A stretch of 64,000 nt of DNA from Ecdyonurus torrentis. Taxonomy: Eukaryota; Arthropoda; Insecta; Ephemeroptera; Heptageniidae. Both the position numbers and the translations under genes were made by a program. Shown here in pieces: positions 45,943 to 57,900 of the stretch. The notes beneath the pieces were generated by a model. The model ran no database searches, was not told the origin of the DNA, and worked only from the letters and a program-made list of their open reading frames with translations. The stretch lies in the NCBI GenBank assembly GCA_949318235.1, contig OX439131.1, positions 33,518,930 through 33,582,929 on the forward strand, given 5' to 3'. Position 1 is the first letter of the stretch; each line of letters begins with the position of its first letter.

Positions 45943-47119
45943 CAGGGGTTTGGACCCGGACCCGGGTCCGGCCAAAACCCTATATTTTGCACGGGTCTTT
46001 CGGACCCGGGTCCGCGGACCCGAGAAAAAAATTGACGGGTCCGGACCCGGCTCCGCGGACCCGAAAAAAAAACTGGCGGGTCCGGACCCGGCTCCGCGGA
46101 CCCGAACTTTTAAAAAAAAGGGTCTGAAAACCCAGACCCGACTTTGAAAAAAAATGACTAATGAAAAAATAAATGACATAATGTTGATCAGAGCAAACAC
46201 ATTAAATAAAAAAATGACTCGTGTTGTAAATCAAAATTGTAATTTTGATTATTAATATATTTTTATTGCTATTGTTTTAAATATGTCTGACTAAAAGCTT
46301 GTGATATTAGCTATTATATATTTGTGTGAATATAGAATATGACTGACAAGCTATTTTTAAGCAGAAATGAATAACACTTTGTTAAAGCCTCAACTTACTT
46401 TTTTATCATTTAGAATACTATAGACTGATTATTACCATACCTTGTTATCCATGAATTAGACACCATCTCATTGATTTTGTATTTATTTTCGTTTATTTTA
46501 CTTTTTGCGGTTCTATCACGTATCTGACGTCACACTGTACCGCTGCCAATCACAGTCACCGCTCTGGTCACGTGATAAATTTAAGCCCCTCCCTCAAGTT
46601 CTTTACCCCTATCACGGCCCCATCGGTACATTGTGACGTCAGATGCGTGATATAACCGCAAAAAGTAAAATAAATGAAAATAAATACAAAATCAACGTGA
46701 TGGTGTCTAATTCATGGATAATAAGGTATGGTAATTATCAGTCTAGTATTCTAAATGATAAAAAAGTAAGTTGACAAGGGCTTTAAGTGGAAACAAAAAA
46801 TCAATAAAGCATATTATACTGAAAAAATATTTATTTGTTATATTCTATCTAAAAAAAATTTGTGCATTCTTTTTTACATCCACAATCTCAAATTAATTTT
46901 AAAGTTAATTTTACAAATTTATATAATAACCTCGGACCCGGACCCGGACCCATATGAAGATTTTGATCGGGTCCGGAGCCGGGTCCCGGACCCGGCTCTG
47001 CGGACCCAAAAAATAATTTAAAGGGTCCGGACCCTGCTCCGCGGACCCGACAATTTTTTTTCAGGACCCGGACCCGGGTCCGCGGACCCAATAATTTTTG
47101 TGACGGGTCCGAACCCCTG
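45943..47119. mobile_element. hAT-type element with GGACCCG-rich ends, in VWC intron 2
   Basis: A 1,177-bp element between perfect ATTTTTAT duplications (45,935-45,942 and 47,120-47,127). The ends are CAGGGGTTTGGACCCG and CGGGTCCGAACCCCTG. About 190 bp at each end are arrays of GGACCCGGGTCCGCGGACCCG-type units, a striking GC island in AT-rich DNA. The TTAA MITE 46,382-46,786 is nested in the AT-rich middle. No transposase frame. Confidence 0.88.
46382..46786. mobile_element. TTAA MITE family A, copy 1 (nested)
   Basis: 405 bp, TTAA at both ends, with near-complete palindromic structure (arms of about 170 bp). The ends are TTAAAGCCTCAACTTAC and GTAAGTTGACAAGGGCTTTAA. The arms include TGACGTCA at 46,525-46,532 and 46,634-46,641, and GGTCACGTGATAAATTTAAG lies in the middle. 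piggyBac-type by TTAA. Confidence 0.85.
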
Positions 47120-48043
47120 ATTTTTATTGCAGATTCAAATTTTCATTCAAATTATTACCTGCAATACATTACATGAATTTTGTTAGATTTACAGGGCACT
47201 GCAATAAGTCAATAAAATTAAAACAAATTACTGTAATAAATAAATAAATTATTGTTAGTATTTGTAGAGTTTAATATAGTTTTATTATTATTTAATTTTG
47301 CTTTTCTTTCTGATAAATATTATACTGCACTTTTATTTTATTTATTTTTATTAAATGGGGAGGGGAAGGGGTGGGGATACCAGTACTATTTTATACTTTG
47401 TAGCCATACAATTTTGTTACTGCATACATGCGTTGATGAAAAATAAACTTTTTCTTATTTATGATTCCAACTTTCTCATATTTAAGTGCAGCCTAGAAAT
47501 GGCATTTAGCCAATCTACATTATCTTTCTATATACCTTCCTCTATTTTTATCTTTATGTTTTCACAAAAAGTTCTCACAAACAAGTTAACTAAAATAACT
47601 TAAATTCACTGTGTGCCTCAGTCTCATTTAATATAATCAAACACTAGCTCAAGGTGTGTTAATATCTAAAAATAAAGTTTGTTGTATTTTTGCTTGAATA
47701 GAAATTTCACCATATATGTTAGATCTTGTACACATCATTGCACTTAGATTTTTTGATATTTTTCTCCCATCATATTATATTGTTTTCATAAATTATTTAT
47801 TTTAACCATAATTAATTATCTAACTAATTCATTGATTAGGCAGGGAATAAGGCTAAAGAGTAGCATTATTTTCTGTGAAATAATAATAATTCACCACTTA
47901 AAACCCCTCTGTAGACTTAGGAATTTGCCTTTTTATATCTTTGAACACAAAAAATGGGACCTTTGAAACTGGTGTTAATTTTCACCAGGACCCAAACGTA
48001 AACATACAAGAGACCACGAAAAGTCTGTAAAGTAGGCAATTCA

Positions 48044-48069
48044 CGGCCACTCTGACGTCAGAGTGGCCG
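48044..48069. repeat. Perfect 26-bp palindrome centred on TGACGTCA
   Basis: CGGCCACTCTGAC and GTCAGAGTGGCCG with no spacer, in intron 2 of the VWC gene. It is a candidate CREB/ATF-type site or a MITE core. Confidence 0.85.
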
Positions 48070-48412
48070 CAATGCATAAGAAATTGTTGTGCAGGCTGCA
48101 TAAGTTGACATAAGTGAAATTATTTTCTCTACCATAGCATCCCAGTCTAAGCACATTACTATCTCCCATTCTCCAACTTTCCCTAATATATCTGTGTTTT
48201 TCTATAAAATCTTTTTATTATCAATCATCTCATAGTCAATTTTTCCTTAATATTCATTATAGATTAGAAAAATTGGGAAATGGGAGATGGTTAGCTGTAA
48301 GCTGACAGGGACGCCTTGTGTGAAAGAAAATAGTTTCTAGCTCTGGCTGAAATTAATGGGTATAGCAGATCAAATGTACTGTATCTTTCATAATATTAAT
48401 TAGAACAAGAGT

Positions 48413-48830
48413 ATAGGTGCCTTGGCTTGTATTTTGATTTAGATGTCGTGGACTTACCACACTAGCCAATATCAGCACTTCATTTCTAGCCAAGATTTCT
48501 GTCTATGGCATTTCTGTGCTATAATTTTAATTAGAATAAGGGCTATGATAAAAAAAGATTTCATAGGAAAACAAAGACATATTAGTAAAAATTGGGGAAT
48601 TGGAGATAGTATGAGCTTACACCAATAGGCACTTTGTAGTAGAGAAAATATTCTAACCCAGTCCGAAAAGAAATTTATAAGTTTGTGTAAGTGGCTCATA
48701 TTGCTCTGTAGAAAGCAAGCTTCATAAAAAAGGGGAACATTGGCTTGCATATTGGTTTAGACGGCGTGAGCATTGCGCATAGCACACTGACATTTTCAGC
48801 ACCTCATCTCTCCATGGACAGCTTCATAAT
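48413..48830. repeat. Diverged tandem duplication in VWC intron 2
   Basis: CTTGGCTTGTATTTTGATTTAGA...GTCGTGGA (about 48,420) recurs as ATTGGCTTGCATATTGGTTTAGA...GGCGTGAG (about 48,738). AATTGGGAAATGGGAGATGG (about 48,271) recurs as AATTGGGGAATTGGAGATAG (about 48,592). It is an old duplication with a period of about 320 bp. Confidence 0.5.
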
Positions 48831-49274
48831 ATAAAAACATTAAAATGAGTTATAAAAAAATTACATTTCATTTTTATATAATACAAATTATTTACACCTT
48901 CTTGTTCATTCAATTCTTTTGGTATGATTTATAATGCACAATATTATAAACTTATTTCCATTGTTACATCACACATTTGTGGTTAGACTTCTATCAATTT
49001 TCATCATGAAGTAAAATGTGTTTCGTTTTATAATATTATTATTTTGTAGATATTTATTAAATAAATTTGTTTTTTAAATTTGTTTTAACATTATTATATT
49101 TTATAGTACTAATATTTAAAAATAGAATCCATGAGATCCAAATAAATAAATATATTTTATTGATTTATTTATTAAACACAAATAAATAAATAAATAAAAT
49201 AAATCTAGATATCTATGTATATGTAGGTTTAGATAAGAACATTTTAACTCTTGGAGCAGAGGTTACTGTTGCAG

Positions 49275-49472
49275 GGCTGCAAGAAGTGGCGTGTATTGGA
49301 ACGCTGCTGCGAGTTTGAGTGCCTTGATGAGCCGTCCCCTACAGGAGAAAGTTTAATCTTAGCCCCTACACAATTTCAACTGCCTACTGCTTCTTCAGGA
49401 CAGTCACAGTTGAGACCAGCACTAGCAATTTTATCTACAGTTTGGCTACTGCTCTTGCTACTTAGGCACTGA
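49275..49472 (+). CDS. VWC-domain protein, exon 3 (end of VWC domain and GPI-anchor signal)
   Basis: The acceptor is TGTTGCAG and the frame is phase 0 from exon 2. It supplies the last four VWC cysteines as GC...RCCEFEC (the CCxxC signature), giving ten cysteines in one complete VWC module. A Ser/Thr/Pro/Gln-rich linker follows, then SSG, then a C-terminal hydrophobic stretch (PALAILSTVWLLLLLLRH) that ends two residues before the TGA. A small-residue site followed by a terminal hydrophobic tail is the layout of a GPI-attachment signal, so the protein is inferred to sit on the outer leaflet of the plasma membrane. Total length is 133 residues. A single-pass type I topology is the alternative, but nothing cytoplasmic remains. 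Confidence 0.85.
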   Translation, partial: GCKKWRVLERCCEFECLDEPSPTGESLILAPTQFQLPTASSGQSQLRPALAILSTVWLLLLLLRH

Positions 49473-50412
49473 TCTATAAGGTAACCATAATTTACTTTTA
49501 AGATCCCACTTTTTGAGGCAAAAATAAGTTATGTTATTGGCGTATTGGTTAAAAATGTTTTTATATAGAAGGTACCATAAAGTGGAATATATTTTAAATG
49601 AGAAGGTCGTGCTGTTGGTTAGGGTCCAATGTCCAGCCCCTGGTAGGTTTATCAGCTTAAAACAAACTTCTATGAACAGTTCAAGACTTAGTGGTATCCC
49701 ATGCCAAAGTTTCAGACCAAATAACCAGATTGGGGTGGGGGGGGGGGGGGGAGGGAGAGACACCATTGTAGAGACTCTTATTTTGAGATTGTGGCTGTTC
49801 AGTAAAGGGGTCCCTTGTCAAAGTAATGACCCAACCAAGAGAGTGAGCAAATACCACACAATAAAATGTCTTAATTTAACACCTCTGTTACAAAGGTATA
49901 AATTAGATGCACATGTTATAGGTAGGTGTGTAGCTATTTACATACATATCATAACGCTCTATGTCCCTTTTGGGGTTAGCGAACAGCATTTCACTTTGAG
50001 CCAATGATCGACCTTCACAACTTCCAGTCCAGGCATACCTCTAACCCATAGCTATTTAAATAATATAAAGAGTAATAACAATACAAAAAGAAGAAAAAAT
50101 TTGTTTAAATAATAATAGTAAATAGCGTGCTATCCTATTTACATCTGTCATTTGATGATAAACAAAACACAAGCTTGTAAATACTAATGATCGAATATTA
50201 GAGTTCAGTATTGACTAATAAAGGAGCAACTGTTTTGAGGCCAACTTTAAGCGATTTTGCTCACTTCTGTTTCTACTTACTACGCATGTGCAGAACGTTG
50301 AAACGGAAGCGGATGTGACCAAAATTGCTTAAAGTCAGCCTCAAAACAGTTGTTCCTTTATTAGTCAATTGATGCTGCATTAATATTTAATATTTTTGTT
50401 GTGTGTCGACAG
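49473..50412 (+). other. Probable 3'UTR start and 3'UTR intron of the VWC gene
   Basis: Eight bases after the TGA stop there is a good donor (AAG|GTAACC at 49,481), and a candidate acceptor (GTCGACAG) ends at 50,412. With the stop only 8 bases upstream of the junction, such a 3'UTR intron would not trigger nonsense-mediated decay. The region also contains a G17-like run near 49,736-49,752 and a small MITE at 50,213-50,372. This is inferred from splice-site sequence only. Confidence 0.4.
50213..50372. mobile_element. Short MITE family D (CAACTGTTTTGAGGC), copy 1
   Basis: About 160 bp. Ends TTGACTAATAAAGGAGCAAC and TTGTTCCTTTATTAGTCAA are inverted, followed by TGTTTTGAGGCCAACTTTAAG on each side. 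It lies in the putative 3'UTR intron of the VWC gene. Confidence 0.75.
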
Positions 50413-50599
50413 GAAGTGCAAGGCTCTATTTTACCTGAATTTCTGCAGCAAGATTGTTATTACTGGAGCTGTCCACAACACTGTTACACGGTGACGTGTG
50501 TACCGCGCTTACCCCTTTATTTTTTCTCTCCTATCAATATGACGATGCCCCAATATAAAAGATGCAAGCCTTGCATGCAGGAGCAACGAAACAAGATTT

Positions 50600-51292
50600 T
50601 TTTTATTTTATACAAATAATATAATTTCTATCGACATGCTTTGCACACTACTTGAAATTTCTAAATCAAATAATCATTATTAATAATAATATTTACTAAT
50701 ATCTTCTTGCTTCTAGTCATGCAAGTAAAAAAAATGTACAATTAGATTTATATGTGCAGTGCAATTGTGTACCAACAGAAATTTTAATGCTGCACTGCAA
50801 TATTATACATTTAAAACACAATAAGCTATCTACCAAATTTTGGTAACTCAGTGATAAATTAGTTTAAACTCAACCATAAAAATTATTATTAAAAAAAAAA
50901 AAAAAAAAAAAAATGACTGATTGTTATTGAAAAAAATTAAGTATAAACAATTTAATTGATCAGAATAAGAAAGAAAAAAATATATTAACGTATAGAGAAA
51001 AGGCGCATGCATTTTAAAACTTACAATAATAATATTTTACCTTATTAAAAAGTAAGGTGATGATAACTCATAGTGTATATATTTGCATATAACATATTTC
51101 TATGAAATATAACAAAAAATAAAAATATGCTCACAATTTATGACAATTAATAAATGACATTAGTGTTAGTTATTTAAAATAACTTTATACATATTATAAA
51201 TAGGATATATTATATAAAACAAATAATAATTCTGTTTTTGACAAAATTTCTTAATTTGAATGTAGTTTTTTTGAATAAAGTTGCAATGAGGA

Positions 51293-51323
<31 letters not shown>

Positions 51324-53190
51324 CTTAACGTAATTAAAGCTTGCTAAATTTTGATTGCTTACACTCTGCCACCCTAAAATTAACATAATATTTAAAATAT
51401 TTTGAGTCTCAGAAATATGACTTGTTTAAATTCAATGCTGACATCATCATTGCACTTATTTTAAAAAAACTGGATTATTTGTTGTGTACATTATGTTATA
51501 AAAGAAAGAAATTTTGTCAAAAACAGTATGTTTATTTATATAATAAGGAAATTTTTTACATATTGATAAAACAGTTTTTTGATCTTACATATTTGATAAC
51601 TTCCAATTGTACATCATATAAATTATTATTATAAAAAATATATATATATACCTATAATAAATAAATTCTATGCACATCACGGAATTGATGCTTGTAAAAC
51701 TCACAAAGTGATTGCTATTTATTATTAAATTATACCTATATAAATATATATATTTGCTAAAATAGGCAAATCAAAAACGCTTATCTTAACTCCGCAGTTT
51801 AAAAAAAAATGTAATCCAATTTTTTAAATATTCTCTTATGATATTATATAAAAGTTTTAATCATTTTAGGGTATAAAAATTCAATTGCTTATAATCATCT
51901 TTCCATAAATATATATATCAAATGTATATCAACTAGTATATTATACCATCAAGTTTTCTTCAATCACTTTATTATAAATATTATAATCATTATAAATAAT
52001 GCATGAAATACCAAAAATCTTAAAATAGCATTTTTTTTTTCAAGTGATGTAAAACTTGACAAATCTATCTATTATTGGTATATAAAGGAAATAAAATATA
52101 TCAAAAGATATTTAGATTAAAGTTTGTTAAAGTTAAGTAAATATAATACGTAATTTTGAAACTTTGTTTTGTATATTTTTTTTAGTGTTTTTGTGTCTAT
52201 CTCTTAACTTTTTAATAGTATATATAGTATGCTTGCAAGCAGCAATTACTGTAAACTATATATAGTTAAAAGTAGAATTGCTTGCAGTCTAAACACAGAA
52301 TATTATTGTTTAACAATCTTTGTTTTATGGTTTGACCTTACTTTGTTTTATTTATTGTTATTATATGTTAGTATGTTAATTACTATTATTTATCAATTTA
52401 TATTGTTGTAAAAAAAGTGTGTAGTATTTTTTAGCCTGATTGATGAAGTGGTATTATACCTATTCTTTTAATTATTCCAATATGTAAATTTTCATTCTAG
52501 TCTGTTATTCTAGTTTCATTACCACAGTTTATAAGAACAAAAAGTTAAAAATTTCTTACTAACATTATCAGTAAAGAAAGAAAGAAAAAAAAAATTGTGG
52601 TAGTAAATTATATTCTGTGATGTTTAATATGTTCATAATTTTATATCTAAAGAGTGTATAAAGTGCTTCTCTTTTGTACCATAAAAACTAACATGACAAT
52701 TAAGCTTTAAACTATTATATTTTAAGCCCTTAATTTTATAATTATAAAAACAAATGTAAAACAGCAACGTAAGGGAGCAATATCAATAAGAATTGCGGAC
52801 CTAACGAGAGCTGTGCACATTGCAGTTTTGAGGAGTTAATGGCTGCTCAGCAATAATATTATGTAATCAATAAAATATAACAACACTTATGTAATGTGTA
52901 CAACATATTATATATATACAAATGTATATACAACATACAACAAACTATTTTTACCTCTCGGAAATTTTGCTTTAATACATGCTGTGATTATTATTGTTAT
53001 GTGATATATTTTCTATTATATATAAAATAAAAAAAATATATAGATAACATTTGAAGATGAAAAAAAAATGTTTATTGTGTTTTTCATATATAAGTGTTGT
53101 ACTTAGTAAAGCTAGTGTTAAAAAAGAAAAAAAGAATAAATCGCATTTACGAGGATACTGCTGAGGAAAAAAATTGCAAAATATAAGGCT

Positions 53191-53238
<48 letters not shown>

Positions 53239-56200
53239 CATTGGTACTGGTTGCTCTATGGTATAAATTTAAACAAAAAAATACTAATGGCTGAAATAAG
53301 ATCCCACTTGTGCTTGTACAAAAGTCTGTACAATTAAGGCTATAATATTCATATCTGTTGAATCAAATTTATTAAAAAAAAAAAATGTTTGTAATGTTAG
53401 CTCCAATTTTGTTAATTGTTATGCATTTTGGAGCTAAATAAAAATGTGTGCCTAATTTAGGGATTAAATGCGATTTATTCAAAACCTTCCCTATAATATT
53501 TGTAAATATAAAAATGTAATCAAACAATGTAAAAGTATATATTGCTGCTTTAAATAAATTTATGTATAAGGAACAAAATAAAAATAATTGTAAGGATTTG
53601 AGTGTCACATACATAAAACTGTATTATTATAAGTTAATTTTTTAAAATTATTATTACCTATATATTTGTGTATTTTATTTTTTAATGTTGTGTACTCATC
53701 TCTGTACTATATTTAATTATTTGTATTTTCCTGCTTCAAAAACATTAAAACACTTGAATTTATATTGAACAAATATTGAACTTTTATATCACTTTATTTA
53801 TTGAACTTTTTTGGTATCAGATTGCATGGAAATGAAATTTTGTCAATTAAAGTTTTTTTATTATTATTTTTTACTTTCAGTGTTTTATGTATGTTGTCAT
53901 CAAGTTATAACAACCTTTTTATTCTTATGTATCTCCACTTTTGTATATGGCTTTAAGACAAAACTTTGTCCTGTAATTTTTTAGAGACACTAATTATTTA
54001 TTATCAAAAATAAAGAATATAGCACCATAAATAGCTTTTAAGAATTTTATTATTGAAATAAATATGGATGCTATATGAACATTGATGCAATCACACTATA
54101 TTTATTGATTGATGGGCAATGATTATGTCTTAATTAAAAAAAAGTTCTTTTAAGTGCATAAGAAAATTGTAATGCAAGAAAATGTTTAAGAGTTATAAAA
54201 AGGTATAATCATGAATGTAAGAATATAAGCAAGTTAAGCCAGGGACCATGGGAATGAAAAAGAAAGTTGTATAAAATTTACATGATGTATAATGTGATTG
54301 AGATTTGAGAAAAACACTGCAAGTGAATTTATAAATATTTGGAAACTTGTAGAAAATGATTTTTATGTTGAAAAGTGCTACAGTATTATTTATTTAAATG
54401 TAACACATGAACACATGCAGCAACATTAACAAAAAATAATGTTGGGGGGAGGGGGGGGGGATAAGTACTTTTTAACAAGCACATCATGTAATTATTGCTG
54501 TTTAATGTAGGTTGCATAAGAGTGGGGTGGGGATGGTGGGTAAACGATAGATGTACAGCATAAATTGGCAAAATATAAAATAAAGCTTTTGTATGTTCCA
54601 TGGCTTTTATAGAAGATATAAATTCAATTCATTTATTTTATAAAAATGAGTAGAATATTATTTTAGCTTTAATTAAAGTAATATTTTGCTCTAAAATATA
54701 TTTAAAAAAAAATGTAGTATTTTATTACATGCAGAATGTATAGCACTACGTAAAATTACCTTAATTATGTTCATTCTTTAGTGAATTTGGGTATTTTATG
54801 CTGAGTTTGAATCTGATTTACAAATTTTATTGTACTTATGTGCAAAAATTAGGGTACTAATAGTATATTGGAATGTTGGAAATGTTTGAAAAACTTATTT
54901 AATTTTCTTGCACTTGAAAAGAAATGTTAATTAATAAAATATACATCGTCATGTGTATATAGGCAATAATAATTTGTTAATGCCTTATACTTTTGATAAC
55001 TGTAAAAAGTCAATCTTACTCTGTAGGTTATGCCTTTTTACAAATCTCTCTATTAAATATAATATATTGCAATAAGTTAGAAATAGAAGTAAAGTACAGC
55101 TTTTACTATAAGATTTGAAACTATTGTATCCTGCTGGTCACTATTTTTGTTCTCTTAATTGTAATAGTTTTCTAGAAAAAGGGTACTCACCCGCCACTGT
55201 TTTTAAATTATTAAGCTATATTTTGCTGTTTGAAAGAATAGACCACGGGGCAAACAAATACAAACAAATCCATAAAGGCTGGCATGTTTTTGTGTACTTG
55301 TGAAATATTAAATGGTCGTAAGACTTTCACTGGCCTGTTCACAAGCTAACAAAAATTAAAATACTTTTTCTTTTTGGAATCTCATTTTTATTGCATTTTT
55401 TGAAAAATATGCTCAATGCTTTCATATCTTCATGCATACACATTTATGCATCATAATCGGGTCATGTTATTGCTATGTATATAATTTATTTTAAAATGAA
55501 CAATAGAAAAAGTATCCATCACATATCAAATTTTATTAATTCTTATCATCAAACAGTTTGGGAGAAAAACAAAGAGACATAAATTTATTCACATTCAATT
55601 TCTTTTTTTATTAAAAAGTTAATTGTCCAGCATTCCGTAACAATCTTTTTCCTCTCTTTTTACTTTTTATCTCTCTTCCAGACAGCAGAATATTACAAAA
55701 AAAAAAAAAAAAAAAAATTAATAAAAAAAATCTATTGCTGTATAAATAATAATAAAAAAATCGCTTGTGCAATTTTTTACACATAAAATATTTCAGGTGT
55801 TATTTGTTATTTATATAATAACAGTATTCTTATTAAAATAATAAAAAAGCTGCCTTACTTTATAATGTGTTTTTATTGTTTTAATATCATTGACCACCCT
55901 ATTACATTTTTTATTTTGTTTTATTTCCTTGTCATTTCATCTATAGTAAATAAATTAATAAATATTATTTGTCTTTGTTCAAATATACAAAGAAAAAAAA
56001 CTGAAGGGCAAAGCTTGGGTCTAATAAATGTCTGTCCTATTCTTAAACGTAATCCAAATAATTACTCAATAGTTGTTAGTTCTAAATTTGATGGTTTTTA
56101 AGAAATCTGGTATTTGAGACACTGTTCATGAGTACTAATTTTATCAATGGAACATTTTAATACAAAGGAAATAGTTAAGATTCTTTATTTTATTTACAAA

Positions 56201-56338
56201 ATATAAAAATGCATGAATGGAACTGGCATTTTGATGATGGTAGCTGAGATCAGCAAGACTTATGATCTGGCATGAATGATTATATATAGGTACGTGTCCA
56301 CTAATTTAACATTATCAAAAGAAGTGCTTTACGTGAGC
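50600..56338. other. AT-rich region without recognised genes
   Basis: It may include the 3'UTR of the VWC gene at its left edge. It holds poly-A/T runs (longest T-run about 53,189-53,234) and G-runs near 54,444-54,460. The open frames are short and of AT-rich composition, with no recognisable domain. Confidence 0.55.
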
Positions 56339-56745
56339 TTAAAGCCCTTGTCAACTTACTTTTTTATCATTTAGAATACTAGATTGATAATTATCATACC
56401 TTAATAGCCATGAATTAGACACCATCTCATTGATTTTGTATTTATTTTTGTTTGTTTTCCTTTTTGCGGTTATATCACGTATCTGACGTCACAATGTACC
56501 ACCGCTAATCACATTCACCGCTCTGGTCACGTGATAAATTTAAGCCCCTCCGTAAAGTTCTTTACCCCTATCACGGCCGCATCGGTACATTGTGACGTCA
56601 GATACGTGATATAACAGCAAAAAGGAAAATAAACAAAAATAAATACAAAATCAACGTGATGGTGTCTAATTCATGGATATTAAGGTATGGTAATTATCAA
56701 TCTAGTATTCTAAATGATAAAAAGGTAAGTTGACAAGGGCTTTAA
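56339..56745. mobile_element. TTAA MITE family A, copy 2
   Basis: 407 bp, about 93% similar by eye to 46,382-46,786, with ends TTAAAGCCCTTGTCAACTTAC and GTTGACAAGGGCTTTAA. It carries the same two TGACGTCA sites (56,484-56,491 and 56,593-56,600) and central CACGTG. It is about 270 bp from the MRPL34 stop codon. Confidence 0.88.
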
Positions 56746-57018
56746 CAGGTAACCAACCGGAAACTTACTGGCGGTAAAGTTATATATTGTCGGCTTCAAA
56801 TACTTTTTTTGTATATGCAAAAAATAATAATAATAATTAAGCCTATAACTTGGTTTACATGGAACAAAGATCGAAATTCCTTTTTTTTTTTCATCCTACG
56901 ATATACGACAAAAGTATTCCGAGCCGACAGTACGTAATACCATATATCTTACTGGTCTCAATTTAGCAAAGTACAGAAATAATTGGTTCTAAAGGTTATA
57001 GTTAACATTCAAGCAAAC

Positions 57019-57307
57019 TTAATGTGACAAAATATGTCGTCCTTTCAAAATCCTCCTCATTAGTATTCTACGACCAGCAGGAGTGGACATACGTTTGTTC
57101 CAGCCATGCCGGGTGATTCGCTTTCTCTCGTTTGGCCGAGGAAAATGTTCTCTCACATTGGCACAAACACTGCTTGTTGAAAATTCCATTCCTGTAACGG
57201 CAGCAAGTAGGCTAGAGGATGGAGGCTTCAAGATAATTTGTTGAGTAGGTTGTGTTAGGACGGTTTGGCATCTACTATTCAAAACTGGAGTATACGAAGA
57301 AACTCTC
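57019..57307 (-). CDS. MRPL34: Mitochondrial large ribosomal subunit protein bL34m, exon 2
   Basis: Bulk of the mitochondrial homologue of bacterial L34. The C-terminus reads [20 protein letters not shown] followed by [19 protein letters not shown], which fits the L34 signature (KRxxxHGFxxRMxTxxGRxVLxxRRxKGRxxLS) and closely resembles animal MRPL34. The protein is a small, very basic rRNA-binding component of the mitoribosome large subunit. The open frame could start at an ATG at 57,321, but the bases before 57,307 read as an acceptor (TTTTTGTATAG). Splicing to the 35-base exon at 57,628-57,662 gives a better mitochondrial N-terminus and exact phase. The joined protein is 107 residues. Confidence 0.93.
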
Positions 57308-57627
57308 CTATACAAAAACATTAATTAATATATTTAAAATAGACCTATATCGTTAAAATAGTAATAAAGTTGCCAGAGCGGCACCCCTTTATTGGTGTAT
57401 ACTCATCTGATGGCTCTGTCATTTTTTGTGTATATCATAATATGTATGTATAACCATCAACATGGCATAATACATGTGTGGACAAATATATGAGGGTTTC
57501 ATTATTTTGCTGCGCAAAGTTATAATAAAAGGCGCATATGTGAATGCATACCTTAAAAAAAAAAATCATATTGCCATATGTCTTCCATCATACATACATA
57601 CATATACATTACATACGTCATACGTAC

Positions 57628-57662
57628 CTAAATAGGGTTGCAACTAATGATGTGAAGGCCAT
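57628..57662 (-). CDS. MRPL34: Mitochondrial ribosomal protein bL34m, exon 1 (start of targeting sequence)
   Basis: Short first coding exon on the minus strand: ATG then AFTSLVATLF and two bases of an Arg codon, ending at a strong donor (GTACGT). The G at 57,307 completes the Arg codon, giving [19 protein letters not shown], a classic amphipathic Arg/Ser-rich mitochondrial presequence with no acidic residues. The phase is exact (35 + 289 = 324 bases, 107 codons plus stop). The intron is 320 bp. The ATG sits in AAATATGGCC. Evidence is splice sites, phase and targeting character; no transcript was seen. Confidence 0.75.
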
Positions 57663-57900
57663 ATTTCTGCAGATTCTAAGGCGGTTTTGAAAATTTAATA
57701 TTATTTTGCCTTATATACTCGTGTTTTGAAACAAATTTTTAGCAATTTAAACGTAAAACCAGGTGAAAACAATAATTTTCAAAAATGTTAGTCGAAGAAG
57801 TAAATATGCATGCCAGCTGATCAATTTCTAGCAGACGACGAGCTGACGAAAAGAAAACGTGCTGTGATTTGCTGCAATCGGAAATACAATTCTCAAATAT
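57663..57900. promoter_or_regulatory. Intergenic space between divergent MRPL34 and PIGBOS1-like genes
   Basis: MRPL34 is read leftward from 57,662 and the PIGBOS1-like gene is read rightward from 58,061, so this stretch is a likely bidirectional promoter. It has no TATA box in an obvious place, and a GGCGG element near 57,681. A short open frame beginning at 57,810 is not conserved-looking and is not called. Confidence 0.35.

Noticed and set aside
45876..46200. Pro/Gly/Arg-rich open frames on both strands, also at 46,888-47,091
   Set aside because: They are translations of the GGACCCG terminal arrays of the hAT element.
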